Source: Sulfolobales archaeon HS-7 (GTDB lineage: Archaea; Thermoproteota; Thermoprotei_A; Sulfolobales; Sulfolobaceae). Taken from it: DNA of 64,000 nt. Location of the stretch: assembly GCA_019704295.1 (NCBI GenBank), contig AP024596.1:1101369-1165368 (forward strand). The letters are read 5' to 3'. Below are positions 37,264-46,301 of this stretch, piece after piece; position 1 is the stretch's first letter; each line of letters begins with the position of its first letter. A program made the translations under genes and the position numbers. Under the pieces are notes generated by a model. It made no database searches. It had not been told where the DNA came from and worked only from the letters and a program-made list of their open reading frames with translations.

Positions 37264-38358
37264 ATGAAGGAGGAGGGCATTTTTGGAATTATTTCGGGTG
37301 TAATAAATAGGTACATAACCGGATATATGTCCCTCTACACTTACGAATCACTAGACGAGCCCTCCTCCGTAAACTCAACACTTTTATTGAGTCTCAACGA
37401 TTCGATATTCTCTGTGACACCTGAAAATGTTAGCGAAAGCCTGACTGGAGTGGACGGGAGTAGTAGAAGCATCATAACGAGTAGCGGTGTAATCTCGGTC
37501 GCTGCAGTTGCAGTATCCTCTAATGCTAAGCCAATCTTAGGAACATATCCTTCAACGTCAGGTAAATCCCTCGACCTAAGTTCCCCTTTCATTGCAATAG
37601 CTCCTTCAATTAACGGCAAAAAGAATACCCTAGATCCCTACATCTACTCCAGGAATGAGATAATGACCATATCGCTTTCTGGTGAGCCTCTAACTGCATC
37701 CATGGGACCGGAACAAGTAGAAGCAGAACTCAGAACCTACCTAGAAACCCAGGCTCTCCTAAAGTTCAGGCAAGGAAAAACCCTTATTGACGGTCCGCTC
37801 TTCCCCTCGTTAAAGGGGTTAAAGGAGGAAGCTCGGGACGCAATTATCAAGGTTAGAAGGGAGTCGGTTTCAGAAAACGTCTTCGGCGTGGTTAAGAGGT
37901 TGTCAAACTCGACAGTCCTCAAAACTGCCCTATCTGGTGAATCGAAAAAGGAGTTCTTAAATCGATTTAAATTCGATCCCTCATCGCTGGTGTCAGATGA
38001 GGCCGTCCTCGACGGAATATCAAGGTACATAATGAGACCCCCCTACACAGCTTGGGCTATAGGACCGATCTACGTAAAGAGAGATAACGTGAATTTCTAC
38101 TCCTATTACCTTATAGTTCCCAGTCATAAGTTCGTAAGGAAGATGAACTTCCTTCGCATTGACCTTTTGAGACCGGAACCTCAGATCCTGGGAAAAATCT
38201 TATATGAAGGAATGAGCCCTGACGGTGTCCCGTTAACTATTGCCTATGCCGATAGAGCAGTTAAGGAGGTAACTTCTGGAATACATAAACTCCTGTTCTT
38301 CAGGCTCAGCTCGAACGGAACCCAAATAAGTTTCGAAAGTAAACTGGAGATGACTTAA
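37264..38358 (+). CDS. NurA-family nuclease, second copy
   Basis: A 364-residue NurA domain protein distinct from the rad50-linked copy. Metal-site stretches are LTGVDGSSRSIIT near residue 64 and KTLIDGPLFPSL near 170; NFYSYYLIVPSHK and KMNFLRIDLLRPEP near the C-terminus also fit the family. The stop abuts the HerA start with no gap, so the pair is one unit. It probably acts as nuclease of a second HerA-NurA machine. Confidence 0.82.
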   Translation: MKEEGIFGIISGVINRYITGYMSLYTYESLDEPSSVNSTLLLSLNDSIFSVTPENVSESLTGVDGSSRSIITSSGVISVAAVAVSSNAKPILGTYPSTSGKSLDLSSPFIAIAPSINGKKNTLDPYIYSRNEIMTISLSGEPLTASMGPEQVEAELRTYLETQALLKFRQGKTLIDGPLFPSLKGLKEEARDAIIKVRRESVSENVFGVVKRLSNSTVLKTALSGESKKEFLNRFKFDPSSLVSDEAVLDGISRYIMRPPYTAWAIGPIYVKRDNVNFYSYYLIVPSHKFVRKMNFLRIDLLRPEPQILGKILYEGMSPDGVPLTIAYADRAVKEVTSGIHKLLFFRLSSNGTQISFESKLEMT

Positions 38359-40146
38359 TTGGAGGACATCTACTCTGAGGTAAGGGATAGAATTGAGAGA
38401 GCTAAACTTCTTGCGTCATCCCTAGGGAAAGTAGTTGGGAGAATATCGAGGACAATGCCCAGCGACGTGGATGAGGAGGATAGGGAGGTTGCTGTTACTA
38501 TGTCCCCTGAGACTTACTACAGTATTCCCTACATGGGGAGGGAAAATCTCCTCCTTGGAGTAGTTGACATTAAATCACTTCTGTTCGTCCTCCTCCGAGT
38601 TAAGGGTTACAGTAGAAGGGATGCCGCAGCTATACTGTACAATGCCGAGATGTCCCACGTTTTAGAGGACGGTAACGATGATGCAGGGTCACTCATGACC
38701 AATGTCATATTGAAGTGCGAAGCCCTAACCCAGATGGACGTCCTGACCAATGGTGAACCGGAGGCGTCTGACATAGTGATTGAACCACAGTCTCCCGTAA
38801 TACTACCGAATCATGAGCTTATAGAGAAGTCATTAGGAGTTAATAGGGGGGGACTTCAACTGGGATTCCTTGATTCCAATGAAGGGGTTAAGGTGTCCCT
38901 AAGTTTGGACGACTTGAACTACCATATGCTAGTTGTCGGAACAACTGGAGCAGGAAAGACAAGTTTCGTTAAGAACCTGCTCGCAGAAACCTCTTTACTA
39001 GAGGATGAGGTAAGATCCTTCGTTATAGACGCAACCGGGGACTACTATCACATTGTGATGCCACCTTCGGAAAGGAATGAGCAATTCGAAAAACTGTTCC
39101 GCAAGATTAGAGGAGTAGGTATTGACATAGTTTACCCTTTATCAAGGAGGTGGTTGGCTAGAAATAAGGACGTTACGACAATTAGCGACTTCACGGCTAG
39201 ATATGCCAAGAACTACCTCGAACCGATAATGAAAAGTCTGGAGGAGAATGGGAAGAACGTCGCACTATCAATGTCTGAAAACAGGATCGTAATCACGTCT
39301 GACGATTGGGCCTCAACCGTAACCATACACCCCTTCTTCTTCACTTTTAAGGAGAGCAGGACGATACTTCCGAAACTCAATCCGTACTTTACGGAACAGG
39401 CATCTCATTTCCTTAAAATATTTCTGAAAAGGGAGAAAACTGAGGCTAAGACCCTTTCAGAATACGTTGACTTCCTTAACGATAAGGAGAAGGAATTTCA
39501 GGAGTTTTACAAGATTCATAAGAACACATGGGATAACGTGGTTAGAGGGTTAAGTCTATTAAGGGAGACAGGACTTTTCGACCTTAAATTTGAGAGGGAG
39601 AGAATCAACGACGCTATCACTAAATCCAGCAAAATAGTCGTACTTGACCTCTATAACGGGGATATTGACGATTTCTCACAAAAGGTAGTAATGTATTACT
39701 TTCTTGATAAACTATTTACTGAAAGGGAAAAGGAATTAAGAACAGGAAGTCTAAAGTCGAGGTATCATGTAATTATAGATGAGGCTCACAGGTTCTTTCC
39801 ATCAAGGGATAACGCCGATGACGAGGTTTACCTCAGGAAGGTCTCTGGGAAGATATCGCTCATGATGAGGTTGGGCAGAAGGAGGAAACTCGGCTTTACC
39901 TTCGTAACCCATGATCCCACCGATTTAAATGAGATAGTCGAACAGTTAGCAAACACTAAGGTGGTTTTCAGGATTAGGGATACAATTGCAGAGAGATTGG
40001 GGATTCCCTCTAAAGAGGCTAAGAAGTTGAGCTGGGAGAGGAACGGAAAGGCCTATGTGGTCTCCCCGTGGTTCAGGGAGAACTACGTAAAGGTGAATAT
40101 ACCCCTTCCACCGCCTCTCGGTCACTACGACTTGTCTAGGGTATAA
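38359..40146 (+). CDS. HerA-like hexameric ATPase, second copy
   Basis: A 595-residue HerA/FtsK-type ATPase. Walker A is VVGTTGAGKTSFVKN near residue 196, Walker B HVIIDEAHRFFP near 474, followed by a sensor/arginine-finger region MRLGRRRKLGFTFVTHDPTDL. The N-terminal 150 residues are a HAS-barrel-like or variant domain. It starts at a TTG immediately after the NurA2 stop. HerA pumps DNA and activates NurA; here without Mre11-Rad50 neighbours. Confidence 0.88.
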   Translation: MEDIYSEVRDRIERAKLLASSLGKVVGRISRTMPSDVDEEDREVAVTMSPETYYSIPYMGRENLLLGVVDIKSLLFVLLRVKGYSRRDAAAILYNAEMSHVLEDGNDDAGSLMTNVILKCEALTQMDVLTNGEPEASDIVIEPQSPVILPNHELIEKSLGVNRGGLQLGFLDSNEGVKVSLSLDDLNYHMLVVGTTGAGKTSFVKNLLAETSLLEDEVRSFVIDATGDYYHIVMPPSERNEQFEKLFRKIRGVGIDIVYPLSRRWLARNKDVTTISDFTARYAKNYLEPIMKSLEENGKNVALSMSENRIVITSDDWASTVTIHPFFFTFKESRTILPKLNPYFTEQASHFLKIFLKREKTEAKTLSEYVDFLNDKEKEFQEFYKIHKNTWDNVVRGLSLLRETGLFDLKFERERINDAITKSSKIVVLDLYNGDIDDFSQKVVMYYFLDKLFTEREKELRTGSLKSRYHVIIDEAHRFFPSRDNADDEVYLRKVSGKISLMMRLGRRRKLGFTFVTHDPTDLNEIVEQLANTKVVFRIRDTIAERLGIPSKEAKKLSWERNGKAYVVSPWFRENYVKVNIPLPPPLGHYDLSRV

Positions 40147-40257
40147 AACTGAATTTAGGCAATTGAAGTGCAGAATAATGAGCCTTTTCCCTCTCCTAGA
40201 TTAAAAGGCTAAATCCTTTTTCACCCTAATAGGGTTCTCTTTTACATCTGTTTGCGT

Positions 40258-40400
40258 TAAATGTCTCTAGTGATGATTGCACTCACGCCGATGGGGGTTA
40301 TGCCCAAAAGGGTAAGGGTTAAAAATTGCGGAGATCTGAACTCCGTGCCGTTGAGCTCAAAGGAGTCCCATGACCCACCTACCGTTAAGCTGGTTGGTTG
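40258..40400 (+). pseudogene. Probable TnpB C-terminal relic
   Basis: In one frame: MSLVMIALTPMGVMPKR, VRVKNCGDLNSVPLSS, KESHDPPTVKLVG, then TGA at 40398. The ALTPMGVMP and DPP-VKLV pattern resembles the C-termini of Sulfolobus IS605 OrfB proteins. Upstream catalytic parts are absent. Family call tentative. Confidence 0.4.
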
Positions 40401-40506
40401 AGGGCTAAGTCCCTCCACTCAATCATGATCGAAAATAAGATGATTGAAAAGAAGATGTAGGGAAAAACGGATAAAGGAGATGTTCAGAGGAAGGGATTAG
40501 GGCTTC

Positions 40507-40565
40507 GTATGATTTCATGACATTTTGTCTAAATCCTCAGCCCTTCGACTTCACCAAAGCATTTT
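40507..40565 (-). repeat. Relic element family A, partial copy 4
   Basis: On the minus strand GGTGAAGTCGAAGGGCTGAG followed by GATTTAGACAAAATGTCATG and AAATC. This matches the terminal part of copies 1-3, whose 5' part is missing here. Confidence 0.5.
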
Positions 40566-40629
40566 ACGGGGTAAATAGCACTAAGCAAGAGCCGACAGAC
40601 TAACGTGAGAATTTCATAACAAATTTCTC

Positions 40630-41352
40630 CTATCTTGGAATGTCCAAGATTACGTGATATTTTCTAGGTCCAGAACTCCTAACTATTCTGTAAAAGGATG
40701 CCTTAAATTCCTGGGCTAACTCCTCTGGTTTAGAGGTCTCGGCAAACAGATGTATAATACCCCCACGTTTGGTTAACTTGGTGGAAACCTCATACGCCTC
40801 CCTGTAAAGTTCCGGCAGAGGAGATATTACCCTATCGACCTCTCCCATTTCCCCATAAACCTTAAACGTATCTCCAAGAATTGGGATAACGTTCCATGTT
40901 CTATTTAGCTCCATGTTCGCCCTTGTGTAGTAGTAAGCGTATGGATTGATGTCTACTGAGTAAACCACAGACGCCCCTTTGCTGGCGCAGTGGATGGAAA
41001 AGAAACCAGCTCCTGCGAAAAGGTTAGCTATGACCTCCCCTTTTCTGACCTGCGAACAGACCCTGAAGTGTTCGTATTTTAGTTTAGCTGAGAAAAACAC
41101 CTTGGTGAAATCTAGGTAAAATCTGACTCCGTATTCCCTGTAAATGACCTCGCTCTTCTTTTCCCCCCATAAGTGAACGTAAGTATGAGTCCTAAAAGTT
41201 CTCTCGGTTTCCGGTAACCTCCCCCATACTGCGACGACTTTTGACCTCTTCCCGATTTCCTCTGCGTAGTTGTAAATAGTGTTGTCGTATTCGAATGGAA
41301 TCCTTACAATTGCAATGTCATCTATTACGTCAATTCTTTTCCAGAACTTCAT
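40630..41352 (-). CDS. Trm5-like class I tRNA methyltransferase, short form
   Basis: A 240-residue enzyme of the Trm5/Taw22 family without the N-terminal D1 domain. Opening IDDIAIVRIP, a D2-like basic/acidic middle, and SAM motif I ANLFAGAGFFSIH near residue 108; motif IV reads ISPLPE in place of NPPY. It probably modifies G37 of tRNA (m1G or wyosine pathway), but the altered motif leaves the product open. The start overlaps the amidohydrolase stop by 23 bases. Confidence 0.75.
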   Translation of the reverse strand: MKFWKRIDVIDDIAIVRIPFEYDNTIYNYAEEIGKRSKVVAVWGRLPETERTFRTHTYVHLWGEKKSEVIYREYGVRFYLDFTKVFFSAKLKYEHFRVCSQVRKGEVIANLFAGAGFFSIHCASKGASVVYSVDINPYAYYYTRANMELNRTWNVIPILGDTFKVYGEMGEVDRVISPLPELYREAYEVSTKLTKRGGIIHLFAETSKPEELAQEFKASFYRIVRSSGPRKYHVILDIPR

Positions 41353-42406
41353 TGAATTTCTCTACCGCTCTAGTGAAGTCCTTTTCCCCTACATTGAGTA
41401 CTGTGCCTCCGTCAATAACGGGATCTCCACTAACGAATACAGTCTCAATATGTTTATCTATAGAGTCAAGTACGCTATCAAAGGGAGAGAGAGGATCTAT
41501 GGGGTAACCAGGAGGTTCATCAACGTTGAGCAGAATTAAATCTGCTAGGTAGCCTGCCGATATAACTCCCGCTTTAATACCGATAATTTCATGAGGCCAT
41601 TTAGTTAACCCCAGAAATACTTTTTTAGCTTCAAGGTGAACGCGGGTAATTAAGTCTAGAGCTTCACTATTTACATTGAACTTGGAATTAACTCCTATAG
41701 ATATTCCGAACTTAACGTTGGTTATCCACTCCCCTAACGGGTCGATATTGGTGTTTATGAACAGATTCCCCTTGGGATGTTGAAGGCCCTTTATTCCGTC
41801 TCCCATAAGAATGATCTTCTCCGACTCAGGGGGATCTTTGTAGGACACGAATACTCTTTCGCTCATTTCGTTTGCCTCTTCAAAATACTCAGGATCACAT
41901 ACCTTGATCATTACTTTTCCCTCTGTGGAACTCCACTTTTGGGAAATGAGATTATATTCCTTGAGTAAATCCCCTTCCCTTTTGTAACATCCGGCACTTA
42001 CGAGAGGTATAGGTCGTATTCCTACGGTAAGTGCTGCCCTTGCCGACTGTTCTGGGAAGGGGTCGTCTATGATTATGGTTGTAATTCCCTGTTTAGCGAA
42101 GTAATACGATGCGAGAAGGGCAAAGTAATGAGCATCGGTAGGGGTTATAGTTGATAGTATGTCAGAAACGGATATTAAGTTATTGTTGAGCCTGTAGCGA
42201 AACGGAAAAAGTGAGGGTGTCCCCACAGCAGTTATTCCGGGCATTAGAATTCTGTTCTGGCCTCCCATGATTAGTTCCGCGTCATTCTCCTCACTTTTAT
42301 CGGCTGCAATAGACGTTATTTTATTACCCTCTATTAGCACATTCTGTTCACGTCTTACTCCATCAGTTGTGCCCATTAGTAAATCAGGCTTCAATACGGC
42401 TTTCAT
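41330..42406 (-). CDS. Amidohydrolase-like protein without HxH metal site
   Basis: A 358-residue protein with the composite layout of cyclic amidohydrolases: an N-terminal beta-sandwich (MKAVLKPDLLM...NVLIEGNKITSI), PGI at the usual barrel entry (RILMPGITAVG), and a C-terminal GYLADLILLNVDEP with FVSGDPVIDGG. The PGxxDxHxH ligands are replaced by PGITAVGTPSL, and no clear His pair or Lys remains, so metal-dependent hydrolysis is unlikely. It is upstream of and overlaps the Trm5-like gene. Confidence 0.75.
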   Translation of the reverse strand: MKAVLKPDLLMGTTDGVRREQNVLIEGNKITSIAADKSEENDAELIMGGQNRILMPGITAVGTPSLFPFRYRLNNNLISVSDILSTITPTDAHYFALLASYYFAKQGITTIIIDDPFPEQSARAALTVGIRPIPLVSAGCYKREGDLLKEYNLISQKWSSTEGKVMIKVCDPEYFEEANEMSERVFVSYKDPPESEKIILMGDGIKGLQHPKGNLFINTNIDPLGEWITNVKFGISIGVNSKFNVNSEALDLITRVHLEAKKVFLGLTKWPHEIIGIKAGVISAGYLADLILLNVDEPPGYPIDPLSPFDSVLDSIDKHIETVFVSGDPVIDGGTVLNVGEKDFTRAVEKFNEVLEKN

Positions 42407-42433
42407 AACATAGAGTGAGTATGGAAGAAATTA

Positions 42434-42442
42434 ATTTTAATG
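42434..42442 (+). promoter_or_regulatory. TATA box ATTTTAATG
   Basis: Lies 20-28 bases before the ATG at 42462. Confidence 0.5.
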
Positions 42443-42461
42443 GAAGTGAGTACAGGTACGT

Positions 42462-42707
42462 ATGGAAACTTTAGATTTAAGGGAAGCTGATGCTAAGTGC
42501 GGAGCCGACTCCCCATCAGCAAGGTTAATGAAGAAGTGGGTGGAGGTAGGAGGGGGGGTTTTAAGCATTATCGCCGTAGAAGGTGTACAGAGTGATGCCG
42601 TTGATATGTGGATAGAGGCTTTTAAACCGTCAGGATTGAAGCTAATTTCAAAGGATAAAGGTGAAGGAGTCGTAAAATACGTGGTTGAACTGCCAGAGAG
42701 AATCTAA
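42462..42707 (+). CDS. TusA/SirA-like small protein (tentative)
   Basis: An 81-residue protein: LDLREADAKCGADSPSARLM at the N-terminus aligns loosely with the LDxRGxxCPxPxL start of TusA-type sulfur carriers, with the Cys kept but the CPxP motif lost, and the rest fits a beta-alpha-beta-alpha-beta-beta pattern. It has a leaderless promoter and no operon partner. Sulfur transfer is only a guess. Confidence 0.5.
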   Translation: METLDLREADAKCGADSPSARLMKKWVEVGGGVLSIIAVEGVQSDAVDMWIEAFKPSGLKLISKDKGEGVVKYVVELPERI

Positions 42708-43041
42708 CTTGATAGCATCTAAGTAAGGTAGAATTAAGGGCAGTGTATATCGAGCTCACATCGGGACGGATTAAGCGGCGAGATAAAGGGCTTAACTGCT
42801 CCGCCTATTACCGGGAAACATGACCTTTTCTTAACGGGGGCAAAGGGTGATGAACAGTCCCCTTTGGAGTTAATCTTTCACTAGAGGGCGCGAGAGATGC
42901 GTTCCCGAATCAATGAGGCCAATGATAAGGCCTCTGGGATCCTGCCCCTTTGGAGTGGAGAGACTTCAGTAAGATTCACCTACATGTTCGCTTTTACTTT
43001 CAAATAGAAGTCTTTTTAATTTAAGAGTTATACTAAATAAT
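42708..43041. other. Intergenic region, probable relic DNA
   Basis: About 330 bases, more GC-rich than neighbouring gaps, with several short inverted repeats (GGCCAATGATAAGGCC near 42918; CCCCTTTGGAGT twice, at 42860 and 42947). This looks like eroded insertion-sequence ends, but no frame can be named. Confidence 0.35.
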
Positions 43042-44730
43042 ATGGAAGAAGAAACAGTTAGCGTGAGTGTACCTTTAAGGGAGGTAGAAGATGATGGGAT
43101 GGTCGTTGTTAACAAGAACGGAGTTAACGTTCTAATAATTTACGATAAGGGGAATGTGTACGCATGTGACATAAGATGTCCCCATATGGGATATCCCTTA
43201 TCCAAGGGAACGGTGAAGGATGGGGTACTCATTTGCCATTGGCACCACGCCAGATTCAATTTAAGAGACGGTAAAACATTTGATTTATGGGCTGACGACC
43301 TTACCACATATGATACCAAAATAATGGATGATAAAGTAATAGTGAATTTTAACGAGAAGAGTACCAAGGATCGCTATATAAAAAGGTTGAGGAGAGGAAT
43401 AGATCATAACATAGATCTTGTTACGGCAAAATCCATTATAGACTCGTTAAATAACGGTCTCTCTCTAGATGATTTAGCTAAGGAGGTCGTTACTTACGTA
43501 CTTAGGGATCACGAATGGAACACTGGACTGAACATTTTTACGATTATCCTTAATTTACTCAATTACGATCTAGAATTTGAGTGGAGGGTCCTGGGTATTT
43601 TGCATGGGATTAAGAATATCTCTTCGCAAATATTCGAAAAACCTAAAGTAATTTATCCAGAACCCTTGGAAAAGGCTCAGGGCCTGGAGAATTGGTTCAG
43701 GGAATTCATAGAGGGAAGGGAGGTAGATCCTGCAAGAAGGGTGATACTCAGCATGGGAAGTGAGGATGGACTTGACGCAATGATAGCCTCAGTCACTGAT
43801 CACTTTTTCTTAGATGAGGGGCATGTATTGGATCACCTAAATAAACAAACTGAATTGCTAGATAAGATAGGATGGGAAAACTCAAATCTAGTTTTCGCTT
43901 CCTTAATTACTCAATTAGCCAATGGCACGAGGCATGAGGAAGACCCGAAATGGAGGATACCAGACGATCTTGTGTCTATAATCAGTAATGAGATAGGTAA
44001 AGTACGTGACGTGAAAATAGGGAAGGGAAGGCTCAACGATAAGGAGATGGACGAACTCGTAGACTGCTTGCTACGAGACGATTCAAAGAAACCGTTTGAG
44101 TGCACAACCCAAATGATAACCTCAGGCGTTTCCCCTAAATATTTAGCCTTAGCCCTAGGTCTAGCTTCCGCTTATAGAGAAGCTAGGTTTCATACCCAAA
44201 ACGATTTTTCGGACTGGGATACAATACACCATCAATTCGTTTACTCTAATGCATTGTACAGGCTCTCTGAAAGAAAGGAGAATTTCTATCTTATTAGAGG
44301 GATTTATCACGGAATAGGAAATCTTTACTTAACTAGGTTTCTCAACATTCCGCCGGCTCGACTTCCAAGGGAAAAGACCTCTAGAAATGAGGGAGAAATA
44401 GTAAAGTCGCTCAGTGAGGCTATAGGTTCTAAAAGAATTGAGGACGCGTCATTAGACGTTTATGATTACCTGGTAAGAGATTTTCCTGAAGACATTTTGA
44501 TAAAAACCATCATCAAGTCCTTGTTTATTGAGGACGTCAGTTTTCATACCGCACAGACAGTAGATGCTGGAATATCGTTATTTAACGCTCTAAGAGAGTT
44601 CAGTAATGACTATATTCCTCTAATAGCCACAGTTAGATATTTATCATCTCACAGTCCGACCGATAGGAGGAATAAAACAACAGTAGATGTAGCTATAAAA
44701 CTATCTAAAGGGGAAGCTTTACACCTATAG
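43042..44730 (+). CDS. Rieske 2Fe-2S domain fused to a long helical domain
   Basis: A 562-residue protein. Residues 1-105 are a Rieske ferredoxin: CPHMGYPLSKG and CHWHHARF give the CxH...CxxH ligands. Residues 110-562 are an all-helical domain rich in His and acidic residues (VTDHFFLDEGHVLDHL, RHEEDPKW, HTQNDFSDWDTIHHQF) that could bind metal and resembles questin-oxidase-like proteins, though I cannot confirm this. It probably uses the Rieske cluster to feed electrons to an oxygenase-like site. It stands alone. Confidence 0.75.
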   Translation: MEEETVSVSVPLREVEDDGMVVVNKNGVNVLIIYDKGNVYACDIRCPHMGYPLSKGTVKDGVLICHWHHARFNLRDGKTFDLWADDLTTYDTKIMDDKVIVNFNEKSTKDRYIKRLRRGIDHNIDLVTAKSIIDSLNNGLSLDDLAKEVVTYVLRDHEWNTGLNIFTIILNLLNYDLEFEWRVLGILHGIKNISSQIFEKPKVIYPEPLEKAQGLENWFREFIEGREVDPARRVILSMGSEDGLDAMIASVTDHFFLDEGHVLDHLNKQTELLDKIGWENSNLVFASLITQLANGTRHEEDPKWRIPDDLVSIISNEIGKVRDVKIGKGRLNDKEMDELVDCLLRDDSKKPFECTTQMITSGVSPKYLALALGLASAYREARFHTQNDFSDWDTIHHQFVYSNALYRLSERKENFYLIRGIYHGIGNLYLTRFLNIPPARLPREKTSRNEGEIVKSLSEAIGSKRIEDASLDVYDYLVRDFPEDILIKTIIKSLFIEDVSFHTAQTVDAGISLFNALREFSNDYIPLIATVRYLSSHSPTDRRNKTTVDVAIKLSKGEALHL

Positions 44731-45692
44731 GACTTAATCCTTTCTCATGTTAATAGAAATCTTTTTTACATGTTAAAATTTTGCGATAAAGTTGATCCTC
44801 ATTCCGATGTGGACTAAGGTCAGAGAGGGAGTGGGTGAAAATGGCAGAGGGGCGAACCTCTTTCCGTCGTACTTGATGAAGTTCAATGACACCCAGAGGG
44901 TAATTGAGGCTAAGTACTTACACTAAATCATGAATTAAGGTAAAGTGATTCAAATAAAGGTACATGAATGAACGAAATTATTATACATAGAAAGTAATTA
45001 TATAGCAAAATTATCTTATGGTCTACACCATTTGTTGAGCGCCTCTAAAGGATAAAGCGTAATCCTCAACCCTATAGAGGACCGAGTCAAGGGCTATCGC
45101 ATTTACCTTAAATAAGAATAAATTGACAATGGACTTTACAACATTTGCTTACACCTTAGGGAAAGGTACGCGAATATTAAAGTCTCCTCTCTTCCTCATC
45201 TAATTATACAAAGCGTCATTTCCCACGTCGTTAGCGTTTGCCCCTTGTAATTTATGCATAGGATGGGTCTATTAGTCTCTTGAGATTCGCTGACGAGAAT
45301 TTCCTAGTTTTCACAAATATTGTTCCTTCTACTTTAATGCCCTTCCTCAACGTAATTACTGATGGCTGAAATAAAGTCTAAACGACTTTTTCCTATACCT
45401 AATTCTGAGAATAGTTCGAATTAGATTTCTCTTTAGTCAATTCCCCCGCGGACTTTAAATTAAATGAGGTGATTTTTCCCGATCTTATAAGTATAGACAA
45501 AAGGGGAGAACTTGAACTACCACGTTAACTCGCAGGAAGAAGTAATACACACTGCTCACTGTAAGTCTCGCTCGTATTCACACTATTATGTATTCTGAGA
45601 AAAAGCTATTTGGATCCACAGTTTATGGCAGGAAAGAAATCAGTTAATAACTTACAGTATAACGCTTTTATTTTTAGTTTAGGAAATACTCT
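44731..45692. other. Long intergenic region with decayed coding fragments
   Basis: About 960 bases. One short frame on the plus strand at 44807-44926 (MWTKVREGVGENGRGANLF to YLH, 39 residues) and a minus-strand stretch around 45280-45370 (VITLRKGIKVEGTIFVK and KFSSANLKRLIDPSYA) read like pieces of lost genes. The rest is AT-rich with no frame. TATA for the 45693 gene lies at its end. Confidence 0.4.
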
Positions 45693-46301
45693 ATGGAATT
45701 TCTGGAGAAGAAGCAGAGACTTGTCCTTATTCAAGTGGCCAAAGCCGGTCCTGGGGGGACGACTCTCTCGGAGTTACTTGAATTAACATATCCTGTACTT
45801 ACTAGGGAAACTGTGAATAAAATACTAGAGGGACTTTACTTTTCTTCCCTAATTAACGTTGTACGCGATGAAGGAGAGGTCAGGGTAATAGCATCCAAAT
45901 CCGTAAGAACTTCGGTTATGTATTACGAGTATTACGTATCTTCGGTAACCTCTCTACTGAGCAAACTTAAGGACGTAAATGATAAGAACGCCGTGCAGGA
46001 CATATTAATCGAGTTTTCTTCGCTATTGAATAGGATGCTCTTCTACGGACTTACGAATTTACCAGAACTCTACCTACCTGAAATGGCCGAATTCCTTAAG
46101 GGAATTTTCACCATTACAGGGGATAAGTTATTTCCTCCAGTCAGGGAGGATAGGGAACTTTTCCTTAAACTAATTGAAAAGTATAGGGGAAAGGCAGATT
46201 CCTCAGCACTGGCCCTCATTTTGAAGTCCGCTGAAGGAAACTCACAATCAGGTAATACCACTTCTCCCAGTCAATCTTCAGGAGAACAACACCAAGGATA
46301 A
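45693..46301 (+). CDS. Hypothetical protein with putative winged-helix N-terminus
   Basis: A 202-residue protein. Residues 5-65 (RLVLIQVAKAGPGGTTLSEL, then LTRETVNKILEGLYFSSLIN) have the spacing of a winged-helix DNA-binding domain. Residues 75-175 are helical. The last 25 residues are low-complexity Ser/Gln/Gly. Family unknown. Its 3' end overlaps the convergent VTT-like gene by 86 bases. Confidence 0.6.
   Translation: MEFLEKKQRLVLIQVAKAGPGGTTLSELLELTYPVLTRETVNKILEGLYFSSLINVVRDEGEVRVIASKSVRTSVMYYEYYVSSVTSLLSKLKDVNDKNAVQDILIEFSSLLNRMLFYGLTNLPELYLPEMAEFLKGIFTITGDKLFPPVREDRELFLKLIEKYRGKADSSALALILKSAEGNSQSGNTTSPSQSSGEQHQG

Larger units (their letters stand above)
40147..40629. other. Intergenic region with TnpB relic and partial family A
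   Basis: About 480 bases. It holds a TnpB-like C-terminal fragment (40258-40400) and a partial family A end (40507-40565, inverted). No intact gene. Confidence 0.5.

Noticed and set aside
42708..43041. Possible tnpB remnant
   Set aside because: Short palindromes suggest IS ends, but no frame gives a recognisable TnpB phrase; kept only as relic-like DNA.
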